64,000 nt of DNA from Mxb001 sp046046455 (lineage in GTDB: Bacteria > Actinomycetota > Actinomycetes > S36-B12). Of this stretch, positions 1-6,913 are shown one piece after another; the first letter of the stretch is position 1, and each line of letters begins with the position of its first letter. The stretch covers positions 3,501 through 67,500 of the forward strand of contig JBJOJS010000095.1 in NCBI GenBank assembly GCA_046046455.1. The letters are read 5' to 3'. A program made the translations under genes and the position numbers. The notes beneath the pieces were generated by a model that was given only the letters and a program-made list of their open reading frames with translations, was not told the DNA's origin and made no database searches.

Positions 1-701
1 TCCCAGGCGGCAAGGCCCAGGCGCGGGAGTTGGAAGGCTTCCCCCGCCATGTTGACGGCGAAGGCGCGCGACTCGTCGCCACCCTCCTCGCCCGTGAGGT
101 ACACCGCACCGTCGTAGCCGTAGGTCTTGGTGACGATCTTCTTGCCGACCTTCTCCTTGACGGTGGTCAGCAGGGCCCCCGCGGGCACGAGGTCCGCTGA
201 GCAGAATCGGTTGATGCCCACGGTGTGGTTGGGAGTCCCGTAGGAGTCGAGGACCTTGGCTCCCGCCGGAGAGGTGGCCGACGCGCCGTAGGAGTCCGTG
301 GCGTAGTTCCACCAGTTGATCTTCTTGATCAGCTCTTCGCCCTTGGTCACCGTGCCGTCTGCGACGTCCACGGTGAGCTTGGACACGAAGGAGCCGGAGC
401 CACCCCAGGCTCGCTTGTGATCCTTGGCGGGACCGGCCAGCGACAACTCGTGGTTGACGAGGACGGTGAGGGAGCCGTCCTTGTTCTTGTAGACGCCCAG
501 GCCGTCCGGCACACCGGGCAGGGTGAAGTTGCCAATGCGGTCACCGGCCGCGGCGAGCATGACGAGTGACACACCGGTGCCCTTCGCCTGAACGTACTCG
601 GGCGCGGTGCTTCCCGCATACGTGGGCGTCGCCACGGCAGCGAGGCCGACCCCCGAGGCCGCAATGACAGCGGCCACCTTCAACGAGCGAAAATGGGTCA
701 C
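1..701 (-). CDS. PhoX/DUF839-like secreted phosphatase, 3' end outside window
   Basis: Only the first 233 residues are visible; the gene runs off the left edge. Residues 1-30 look like a signal peptide (basic start, Ala/Val core, cleavage near TPTYA-GS). The stretch at residues 62-86, with PDGLGVY and then LVNHEL, resembles the start of DUF839/PhoX calcium-dependent alkaline phosphatases, which release phosphate from organophosphates outside the cell. The role is inferred from this similarity and from the phosphate operon immediately upstream on the same strand. GTG at 701 is chosen because no other start codon occurs in frame shortly upstream; a good AGGAGG lies about 27 bases upstream, too far for a normal ribosome site, with a weaker AGGGG close by. 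Another secreted beta-propeller protein is the alternative. Confidence 0.5.
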   Translation of the reverse strand, partial: MTHFRSLKVAAVIAASGVGLAAVATPTYAGSTAPEYVQAKGTGVSLVMLAAAGDRIGNFTLPGVPDGLGVYKNKDGSLTVLVNHELSLAGPAKDHKRAWGGSGSFVSKLTVDVADGTVTKGEELIKKINWWNYATDSYGASATSPAGAKVLDSYGTPNHTVGINRFCSADLVPAGALLTTVKEKVGKKIVTKTYGYDGAVYLTGEEGGDESRAFAVNMAGEAFQLPRLGLAAW

Positions 702-823
702 GTGATCCCCTAGTGAACGAAGGCCAACCTCCTTGGCTGACGCGGCAACCCTGGCCGCTGTGTCCTACGCGCAAGGGACTCTCACATGAACTTCAGCGGT
801 CGCGTTTCTGAAGGTACAACTCC

Positions 824-2284
824 CTACGGCGGAGTAGGACGTGCTCTCAAGCCGGACAGTTTGCGCCCCGAAATCTCGTCCAGGGACTTGCCTGCCGGCT
901 CGATCTTGAAGGCCTGCGTGATGATGAGTGCCAGGATGCAGATCCCCGCCATGCCGAAGACGAGGGCAGGGATGCCGATGGCCTCCTGGAGGATCGGGAA
1001 GAAGAAGACGCCCAGGGCCGCCCCCAACTTGGCGGCGCCAGCCGCGAAACCGTGCCCCGCAGCCCGGATGTCCGAGGGGAAGATCTCCGCTGGCAGCGCG
1101 TATGTCGTCGCATTGGGACCGGCGTTCATGAAGAAGTTGAAAATCGCGAAGCCGAGGAAGACGAGCCCGAGATAGCCCGTGCCCTCGGGGCCCTGGAGTA
1201 CCGACGACACCCCGAGGATGACGAGGCCGACAGCCATGAAGACGAAGCCGGTCGTCTGCAGGCGAATCCGACCCCATCGCTCCACGAGGAAGATGGCGGC
1301 GGCGAAGCCGAGCACGAGGAAGATGTCGAGTACCGCGGTCCACTCGGTCGAAGCGATATCGTCCGCGATGAAGTTGGTGTTGGACTTGTCCTGATTGCCG
1401 CCGAAGGCCAGCGCCGCGATCAGGGTGGGCGTGAAGATACCGACCCCATAGGTCGCGATGTCCATGAGGAACCACGGCACGGATGTGAAGATCGTGCGCC
1501 TGATCATGTCGGGCTTGAAGAGTTGAGGCTGCCAGAGCGCCTGGATCCCCTCCGATGACTGCTCTGCCTTCTCCCGATCCTTGTCCGTGATGACCACCGG
1601 GACGTTCGTGAGCTCCTCGACGACCTTGATCGCCTCATCCTCGTGGCCATTCTGGGCGAGCCAACGCGGACTCTCCGGGACTCTTCGCCTGAGCAGGATG
1701 ATGACCAGGGCGGGCACGATCCCGAAGCCGAGCATCCATCGCCATGACGTCTCGTAGGGCAGCAGGAGGAGCACACCCACACCCACCAGGGCGCCCAGGA
1801 GCATGCCCACCGCCTGCAGCGAGAACGCCGACACCAGCCAACGGCCGCGATTCTTCTGCGGAAGCACCTCGGCGAGATAGGACGCCGCGATCGGGTAGTC
1901 CAGCCCGATGGCAATGCCGAGCAGGAAGCGGAAGGCGATCAGCGACCAGGTGTCCCAGGCCACCATGCACCCGATGGAGAACACGACGAACATCCACAGG
2001 TCGTACTTGAAGATGCGGCGTCTGCCGAGCTTGTCTCCCAGCGGCCCGAGCACGGCCGCACCGAACATCGCTCCCACGATGGCTGCCGCGGAGATGAGTC
2101 CCTTCTGCCACGCGTTGGCGCCGAGATCCTCGGAAATGAGGGGATTGGCCACGCCGATGATGAAGAAGTCGAACCCGTCGAGCATGATGCCAAGGCCGGC
2201 AAGGAGCCAGAACTTCTTATGCAGGCGCGTCATGCGCGCCTGGTCCAGCGCCTTGCCGAGGGGAATGGCCTGGGCATCACTCAC
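824..2284 (-). CDS. MFS transporter, phosphate:H+ symporter-like
   Basis: 486-residue twelve-helix major facilitator protein. Near residue 35 it has GFDFFIIGVANPLI, the A-loop GDKLGRRR, then GIAIGLDYPIAASYLAE in helix 4 and PESPRWL before the central loop; the second half has PWFLMDIATYGVGIF. The GxDYP...E and FL(M/L)D..YGVG patterns are typical of the PHS (Pho84-like) phosphate:proton symporters and their close sugar/aromatic-acid relatives. No substrate can be read from the sequence; phosphate is inferred because the gene sits between pstB and a PhoX-like phosphatase on one strand. The 87-base gap to pstB holds two TTCACC motifs, so it may have its own promoter. Confidence 0.7.
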   Translation of the reverse strand: MSDAQAIPLGKALDQARMTRLHKKFWLLAGLGIMLDGFDFFIIGVANPLISEDLGANAWQKGLISAAAIVGAMFGAAVLGPLGDKLGRRRIFKYDLWMFVVFSIGCMVAWDTWSLIAFRFLLGIAIGLDYPIAASYLAEVLPQKNRGRWLVSAFSLQAVGMLLGALVGVGVLLLLPYETSWRWMLGFGIVPALVIILLRRRVPESPRWLAQNGHEDEAIKVVEELTNVPVVITDKDREKAEQSSEGIQALWQPQLFKPDMIRRTIFTSVPWFLMDIATYGVGIFTPTLIAALAFGGNQDKSNTNFIADDIASTEWTAVLDIFLVLGFAAAIFLVERWGRIRLQTTGFVFMAVGLVILGVSSVLQGPEGTGYLGLVFLGFAIFNFFMNAGPNATTYALPAEIFPSDIRAAGHGFAAGAAKLGAALGVFFFPILQEAIGIPALVFGMAGICILALIITQAFKIEPAGKSLDEISGRKLSGLRARPTPP

Positions 2285-2371
2285 GGCGACAACCTAGGAA
2301 GTCCCACCAGCATGTGGCTAGGCCTCACACCGAACCTTCACCCTCGTCCCCGAATGTTCACCTACTGCGGA

Positions 2372-3190
2372 TCAGCCGAAGCGGCCGTTCACGTAATCGA
2401 AGGTGCGCGGGTCCTGCGGCTCACCAAACATCAGGTCGGTGGGGCCGTGCTCCACGATGTGGCCCGGCTGGCCATGCTCGGCAAGGAAGAAGGCACACGT
2501 CTGCGACACGCGCTGGGCTTGCTGCATGTTGTGGGTCACGATGACGATGGTGACCTCCTCGCGCAACTCCCCGATCGTCTCCTCGATGCGCCTCGTCGAC
2601 GTCGGGTCCAGAGCCGAACAGGGCTCGTCCATGAGGAGGACCTTGGGCTTGATTGCCAGCGACCGAGCGATGCACAGGCGCTGCTGCTGGCCGCCGGAGA
2701 GGCCGCCACCGGGTGCGCGCAGGCGGTCCTTGACCTCCTTCCAGAGGCCTGCCTTGGTGAGGCAGTGCTCGACCAGCTCATCCTTCTCGTCGCCGCTGGC
2801 GTGCACACCGTTGAGCTTGAGCCCCGCGATGACGTTGTCGTAGATGCTCATCGCCGGGAAGGGGTTGGGCTTCTGGAAGACCATGCCGATCTGCCTGCGG
2901 GCATCGGTGATGCGGACGTTGGGCGCGTAGATGTCCTCGCCGTCGAGCAGCACCTCCCCCGCGATACGGGCGCTCACCACGAGCTCGTGCATGCGGTTGA
3001 GGGACCGAAGGAAGGTGGACTTGCCGCAGCCGGAGGGCCCGATGAGAGCGGTGACCTCCCCCGCGGGCATGAGCAGTGAGACTCGATCCAGAACCAGGTG
3101 CGTGCCGAACCAGCATGAGATGTCGATGGCGTGCAGCGAGAAGAGCTGGGGAGCCGCGGCCGTCGAGGTGTCGTCGATCGTCATCGTCAT
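2372..3190 (-). CDS. pstB: Phosphate ABC transporter ATP-binding protein PstB
   Basis: 272 residues, normal length for PstB. Walker A GPSGCGKST, Q-loop region MVFQKPNPFP, signature LSGGQQQRLCIARSLA, Walker B VLLMDEPCSALDP and switch VTHNMQQAQRVS are all intact and close to the family consensus. It energises import of inorganic phosphate through PstC/PstA. It starts 13 bases after the sortase-like gene, so it is probably in the same long transcript as pstC, but unusually it is separated from pstA by six genes for extracellular or membrane proteins. No phoU is visible in the window. Confidence 0.96.
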   Translation of the reverse strand: MTMTIDDTSTAAAPQLFSLHAIDISCWFGTHLVLDRVSLLMPAGEVTALIGPSGCGKSTFLRSLNRMHELVVSARIAGEVLLDGEDIYAPNVRITDARRQIGMVFQKPNPFPAMSIYDNVIAGLKLNGVHASGDEKDELVEHCLTKAGLWKEVKDRLRAPGGGLSGGQQQRLCIARSLAIKPKVLLMDEPCSALDPTSTRRIEETIGELREEVTIVIVTHNMQQAQRVSQTCAFFLAEHGQPGHIVEHGPTDLMFGEPQDPRTFDYVNGRFG

Positions 3191-3203
3191 CGCAGTCTTC
3201 CGT

Positions 3204-4127
3204 TCAGAGGAGGTTGGGCAGGAGTCGGAGGGCGCTCATCGATGCCATGATCCCCGCGAAGAACACGATGGGGGCGGCCACGAGCCAGGCCTGCCACTTG
3301 CCCCAGCGGATGACCAGCCAGACGGTCGCCACCGCGACGACGAGGAGGAGTTGCAGCCACAGCAGCAGCGGCACCAGGCCGGCAGGGTCGCCGGCCATCG
3401 CCTGCTCCGCGGGATCGAGGGCGGCTGCGGTGATGACGCGAGGAGGCGCGGGCTGCGCGGGGGTCACCAGGTCGGCGTCGACGCGCAGCAGATCCGTGGG
3501 CATGAAGCGCGGCCCCATGGCCGTCACGAGCGTCAACCGACCCTGACCTGCCGCCACGGGCGCCGGCAGCGGATCACCGGGGCGACGAACCCCGACGACG
3601 CGGTACTCCGCAGGGCCCTGACCCGTGGTGGCGACGATGGTCATGCCGGGCTGAAGGATCTCCAACTGCCCGAAGGGTCCACCGAAGGCTGCCTGCCGCC
3701 CGTAGATCACCGAGGTGCCGGGCTGGCCGGGGAGCACGGTGTCGCGCTTGTGCCCGGGACCGCTTTGGGTGACGGTCGAGGTCGTGCCCTCGACCACGAC
3801 CTCCTTCATCCCGAGGTCGGGGATCTCCAGGACGGCCACGGGGGCACCGGGTCGCAGGAGTGCGCCGTTGACATCGGTCTGACCCACCGGGGCAATCGCG
3901 TTGGCAAGTTCGCTGCGGAAGTCGGAGTAGAGGACCTCCTGATCACGCGCATGCACGAGCTGGCTCACGATGAGCAGGTTGGCCAGGAAGCCCAGGCAGA
4001 GGATCGCGAACGCAAGCAGGACGCTGATCACAAGGAACTTCGGAGACTGCACTACAGACAGGGTCGAGTCGGCGCTGTCTGCCGATCCGGCTTCCACGAC
4101 CTCAGGCTCGCGATCCATCACGCTCAT
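3204..4127 (-). CDS. Sortase-fold membrane protein lacking catalytic His and Cys
   Basis: 307 residues: helix at about 30-55, an extracellular sortase-type domain (95-222), and two C-terminal helices (about 252-274 and 280-300). The fold is recognisable from LEIPDLGMKEVVVEGTT, GHKRDTVLPGQPGTSVI, GGPFGQLEILQPG and LTLVTA. In active class D/E sortases the next motifs read AGHR and TLxTC; here they are YGRQ (R144 in place of His) and LVTA (A203 in place of Cys), while an Arg (R215) is kept. It therefore should not form the thioester needed for cell-wall anchoring. Its start overlaps the upstream surface-protein stop by 4 bases and pstB follows 13 bases later, so a structural role in the phosphate-uptake complex is inferred. 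Confidence 0.75.
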   Translation of the reverse strand: MSVMDREPEVVEAGSADSADSTLSVVQSPKFLVISVLLAFAILCLGFLANLLIVSQLVHARDQEVLYSDFRSELANAIAPVGQTDVNGALLRPGAPVAVLEIPDLGMKEVVVEGTTSTVTQSGPGHKRDTVLPGQPGTSVIYGRQAAFGGPFGQLEILQPGMTIVATTGQGPAEYRVVGVRRPGDPLPAPVAAGQGRLTLVTAMGPRFMPTDLLRVDADLVTPAQPAPPRVITAAALDPAEQAMAGDPAGLVPLLLWLQLLLVVAVATVWLVIRWGKWQAWLVAAPIVFFAGIMASMSALRLLPNLL

Positions 4128-5011
4128 GATCCCACGCTCACCGATTCGTCGGACGAAATTTCATGGCGCCGTCCGCGCCAGTAGGCGTAGGCAGCACCGA
4201 GGATGAGAAGGGCACCCGCCACGAGCGCGATCATCCGCCATGACGAGTCCTCGGAGGTCGGTGACGCGCTCGAGGAGGACGTCCCCGTCAGTGCCACGGC
4301 GGTCGGGTCGCTGCCCGTCACTTCCTGAGCGGGCAGAGCGGCATCCTCGGCACCCGGATCTGCGGCGCCCGCACTGCCAGCTGCCTGACCACCCTCTCCT
4401 GAGCCGCTGCCCGACTGATCCCTCTCCTGACCCTGCGACCCAGCACCCGAGGACTCCTGGGCCGCATCGGATGTCGAGTCGGATCCCGCATCGCCAGGCA
4501 CAGTCGCGGAAGACTCCTGGGCAGGGTCGGGAGTGGACACGAACTCCGCCACCGGCGTCGCGGCTGCCCCCAGAGCGACGTAGCTATCGCCCTTGATGCG
4601 CAGCGCACCCGTGAAGGTCTGCAGGTCCTGCAGGTCGAGGCGATTGCGACAGGCGAAGACGAGGTCGTAGGTGCCCTTAGGAGTGCTCACGCCATGGGAG
4701 ACGAAGAACTCCCGCAGGGTACGGGCCAGTGGCACCGCATGATGCCCCGGGTAGATCGCCGGCTCGAGTACAGCGAGCTCCGTGTTGCCGACGGCGTTGC
4801 CCGCCGTCACAGGATCGATGCCCGCGCCGCGGACAGCCACGACGAAGGTGACTCCCTGCGAGCACACACCCGAGGTCACGACGTCCATGGGGGTGTCCAA
4901 AGTGCCTTCGGCAGGGACGATCGCCAACGTCCCCTCACCCGCTGCGGACGCCGGCGAAGCCCAGGAGAGCACCGCGAAGCACGCGACCGCGGCCGCAACT
5001 GCCTTCCTCAT
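4124..5011 (-). CDS. Secreted, C-terminally membrane-anchored protein of the Pst operon
   Basis: 295 residues: signal peptide 1-23 (cleavage after PASA), one folded domain to about residue 145, a Ser/Gly/Gln/Asp-rich flexible linker (about 150-245), one C-terminal helix (about 254-273), then a basic RGRRHE tail. The folded domain is a paralogue of the product at 5074-5871: both share GTL-x-(I/L)-x-P, VVTS..C, FVV...GAG, VGNT.L and a YDL/YTL..xCR..LD ending. There is no LPXTG motif before the helix, so it is held by the membrane helix alone. Start ATG has GAGGAG a few bases upstream. Function unknown; its place suggests an accessory role near the phosphate-binding proteins. Confidence 0.7.
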   Translation of the reverse strand: MRKAVAAAVACFAVLSWASPASAAGEGTLAIVPAEGTLDTPMDVVTSGVCSQGVTFVVAVRGAGIDPVTAGNAVGNTELAVLEPAIYPGHHAVPLARTLREFFVSHGVSTPKGTYDLVFACRNRLDLQDLQTFTGALRIKGDSYVALGAAATPVAEFVSTPDPAQESSATVPGDAGSDSTSDAAQESSGAGSQGQERDQSGSGSGEGGQAAGSAGAADPGAEDAALPAQEVTGSDPTAVALTGTSSSSASPTSEDSSWRMIALVAGALLILGAAYAYWRGRRHEISSDESVSVGS

Positions 5012-5028
5012 CCCGGCTCCTCGTGGTG

Positions 5029-5067
5029 CGAGTGGGACCGGGGCATGAGATGCCCCGGTCCCACTCG
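5029..5067 (-). terminator. Perfect 17-bp hairpin inside the Pst operon
   Basis: Bases 5029-5045 and 5051-5067 are exact reverse complements, leaving a 5-base loop. The hairpin lies in the 62-base gap after the stop at 5074 and before the next ribosome site and ATG at 5011. No T-run follows, so it may be a leaky terminator, an RNA-stability barrier or both, letting the upstream binding-protein genes be expressed more than the sortase-like gene and pstB. Confidence 0.6.
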
Positions 5068-5073
5068 GTGGAA

Positions 5074-5871
5074 CTACTTCTTGGCGATGGTGACACTCGC
5101 CGAAGCGGTGCCATCGGTATAGCCGTCCGCCTTGGCCGTGACCGTGACGGTGACCTTCTTACCCTTGTCAGCAGCCGCCACCTTGTAGGTGTTCTTGGTG
5201 CTGACGACCTTGGTGCCGACCTTCCACGAGTAGGCGTAGGAGGTGGGCGTGGTCGACCAGGTGCCATTGCTCACCTTGAGGGTCTGGCCTGCCTTGGCCG
5301 TGCCGGTGATCTTCGGCTTCGTGACGTTGGTGATCGGCGACGGCGCACCCTCCTTGAACGTGAGGGTGGCTCCGTCGATGATCGTCACCGTGGTCGAGAA
5401 GGACGAAATCGCCTTCGGGTCGAGCTTGGCGCGGCACTCCAGCGTGAGGGTGTAGGCCCCACTCGGAAGCTTGGCGTCCTTGTTCTCCGCCTTGACCATG
5501 CTGAAGAGCTTGCTCAGCGGTGTGCGGATCGGCGAGGTCGACTCACCGGAGGACCCCGCGGCCGAGAGCGCCGTGTTGCCCACCATGTAGTTGACGTCCT
5601 CGTACGTCGGCCCCGTGGAGCCTGGGCCGGGGACGGCGTACTGCACGCCCGCACCCGTCAGCTTGACCACGAAGTGCGTGGCCGAGGCATCGGAGCAGCC
5701 GGCCGAGGTGACGACGGATACCGGGTCAGCCCCGGTGCCCGACGACGGCTCGAGCTTCAGCGTGCCCGTGGTGCCCGCACTCGCCGCAGGGGCCACGAGG
5801 GCCATGCCTGCGGCAGCGAGTGCGGTGGCAGCCAGGGCCGCTGCGCCCGCGCGCATGATTCGAATGCTCAT
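5074..5871 (-). CDS. Secreted two-domain protein of the Pst operon
   Basis: 265 residues from the ATG at 5871, which has AAGGAG 8 bases upstream; the open frame continues further but without a ribosome site. A signal peptide ends at PAASA (about residue 31). The N-terminal domain (to about 175) is a paralogue of the folded part of the neighbour at 4124-5011. The C-terminal ~85 residues (KPKITGTAKAGQTLKVSNGTW, then YSWKVGTKVVS, then KGKKVTVTVTAKADGY) form an Ig-like repeat common in actinobacterial surface proteins. No membrane anchor follows, so it should be released or bound to a partner. Function unknown. Confidence 0.7.
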   Translation of the reverse strand: MSIRIMRAGAAALAATALAAAGMALVAPAASAGTTGTLKLEPSSGTGADPVSVVTSAGCSDASATHFVVKLTGAGVQYAVPGPGSTGPTYEDVNYMVGNTALSAAGSSGESTSPIRTPLSKLFSMVKAENKDAKLPSGAYTLTLECRAKLDPKAISSFSTTVTIIDGATLTFKEGAPSPITNVTKPKITGTAKAGQTLKVSNGTWSTTPTSYAYSWKVGTKVVSTKNTYKVAAADKGKKVTVTVTAKADGYTDGTASASVTIAKK

Positions 5872-5900
5872 GTCATTTTCTCCTTGGTCTGCGCGTCGGA

Positions 5901-6899
5901 TTAGCTGCGGCTCGAGGTGTCGCCGCAGGTGGTCGCCAGCACGCCGAAGCCCTGCTGAGCGATGACTGCGGACTGCTTGCACACCAGCGAGTCCTTGCCG
6001 ACGAAGACCTGGTACTCCTTCGACGCGGTGTCGGTGACCTTCGTGGTCGGGACGACGTTGAAGACGTCGCGGCTGTAGACGCTCGAGGTGTTGAGCAGGG
6101 TGGGAGCCTGGTCGCCCAGGACACCCAGCACGCTCATGCCGCGACGATCGGGGGCAGCGCCTGTGGCCTGCGCCTGCCAGACGGCGATCGAGTAGGGCTG
6201 GATCTCGTTGGCCTTGAGCTGGCGACCGTCGTGCTCCTGCGTGTACTCAGCCCCGGTGCCGCCCGCCGACTTGGGCTTGAGGCAGGGGTAGGTGCCCGCG
6301 GTGATCTGGTCCTCGGTGATGCCGAAGCGACCGAGCCAGTAGGAGCGCGTGCCCGAGCCCGCCTGCGGGAGCACCGGCACGATGCTGGTGTTCTCGCACT
6401 TGTAGATCGAGGTGAGCTCGGCGACGCTGAGCGACTTCGGCACCGAACCGTCGGAGCGCACCGCGAAGGTCACAGCATCCTTGGCGAAGGGGATCCAGGT
6501 GTAGCCGGTCGGAGACGAGGAGCTCTTCGCCGAGGACGACCGGGCGAACTGGATGCAGCCGTCGCCCGCCTTGACGCTGGCGTCGAGCACCTTGACGCCG
6601 TTGCTGGAGCCGTTGGCCGCCGCACGGGTGAAGGTGCACTTGGCGTCGGCCTTGGTCTGGAAGGTCTCGGTCGTGCTCGAGCTCGCGTTGTAGGAGCCGA
6701 TGACCTTGACGTCGTTGATCTTCACGACCTGCGACAGGGCCTGGACGAGGTCCATGGTCGTGTCCGAGCCGACACCGACGAGGTCGCGGTACTGGGGCGG
6801 ACCATCCGGGTCTGCGGACGCGGTGGGGATGACGGCCAGCATGAGGCTGAGCGCGCCGGCGCCCGCCGCGGCCGCGATGAGTGCCTTCTTTGCGTTCAC
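5901..6899 (-). CDS. PstS-like secreted phosphate-binding protein (short form)
   Basis: 332 residues with a signal peptide ending near PTASA (residue 29). The start of the mature part, GVGSDTTMDLVQAL, and the QAGSGTRSYW motif near residue 190 match the phosphate-contacting loops of PstS-type periplasmic-binding proteins. It lacks both a lipobox and a C-terminal helix, so it is likely freely secreted or tethered by partners. It is the third PstS-like gene of the operon and follows the 850-residue one by 14 bases. Ligand specificity (phosphate, or another oxyanion) cannot be fixed by eye. Confidence 0.75.
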   Translation of the reverse strand: MNAKKALIAAAAGAGALSLMLAVIPTASADPDGPPQYRDLVGVGSDTTMDLVQALSQVVKINDVKVIGSYNASSSTTETFQTKADAKCTFTRAAANGSSNGVKVLDASVKAGDGCIQFARSSSAKSSSSPTGYTWIPFAKDAVTFAVRSDGSVPKSLSVAELTSIYKCENTSIVPVLPQAGSGTRSYWLGRFGITEDQITAGTYPCLKPKSAGGTGAEYTQEHDGRQLKANEIQPYSIAVWQAQATGAAPDRRGMSVLGVLGDQAPTLLNTSSVYSRDVFNVVPTTKVTDTASKEYQVFVGKDSLVCKQSAVIAQQGFGVLATTCGDTSSRS

Positions 6900-6913
6900 T
6901 GTGTTCCCTTTCC

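Noticed and set aside
2293..2322. Possible hairpin CCTAG...CTAGG between pstB and the MFS gene
   Set aside because: The stem is interrupted by a six-base bulge and is short; not convincing as a terminator.
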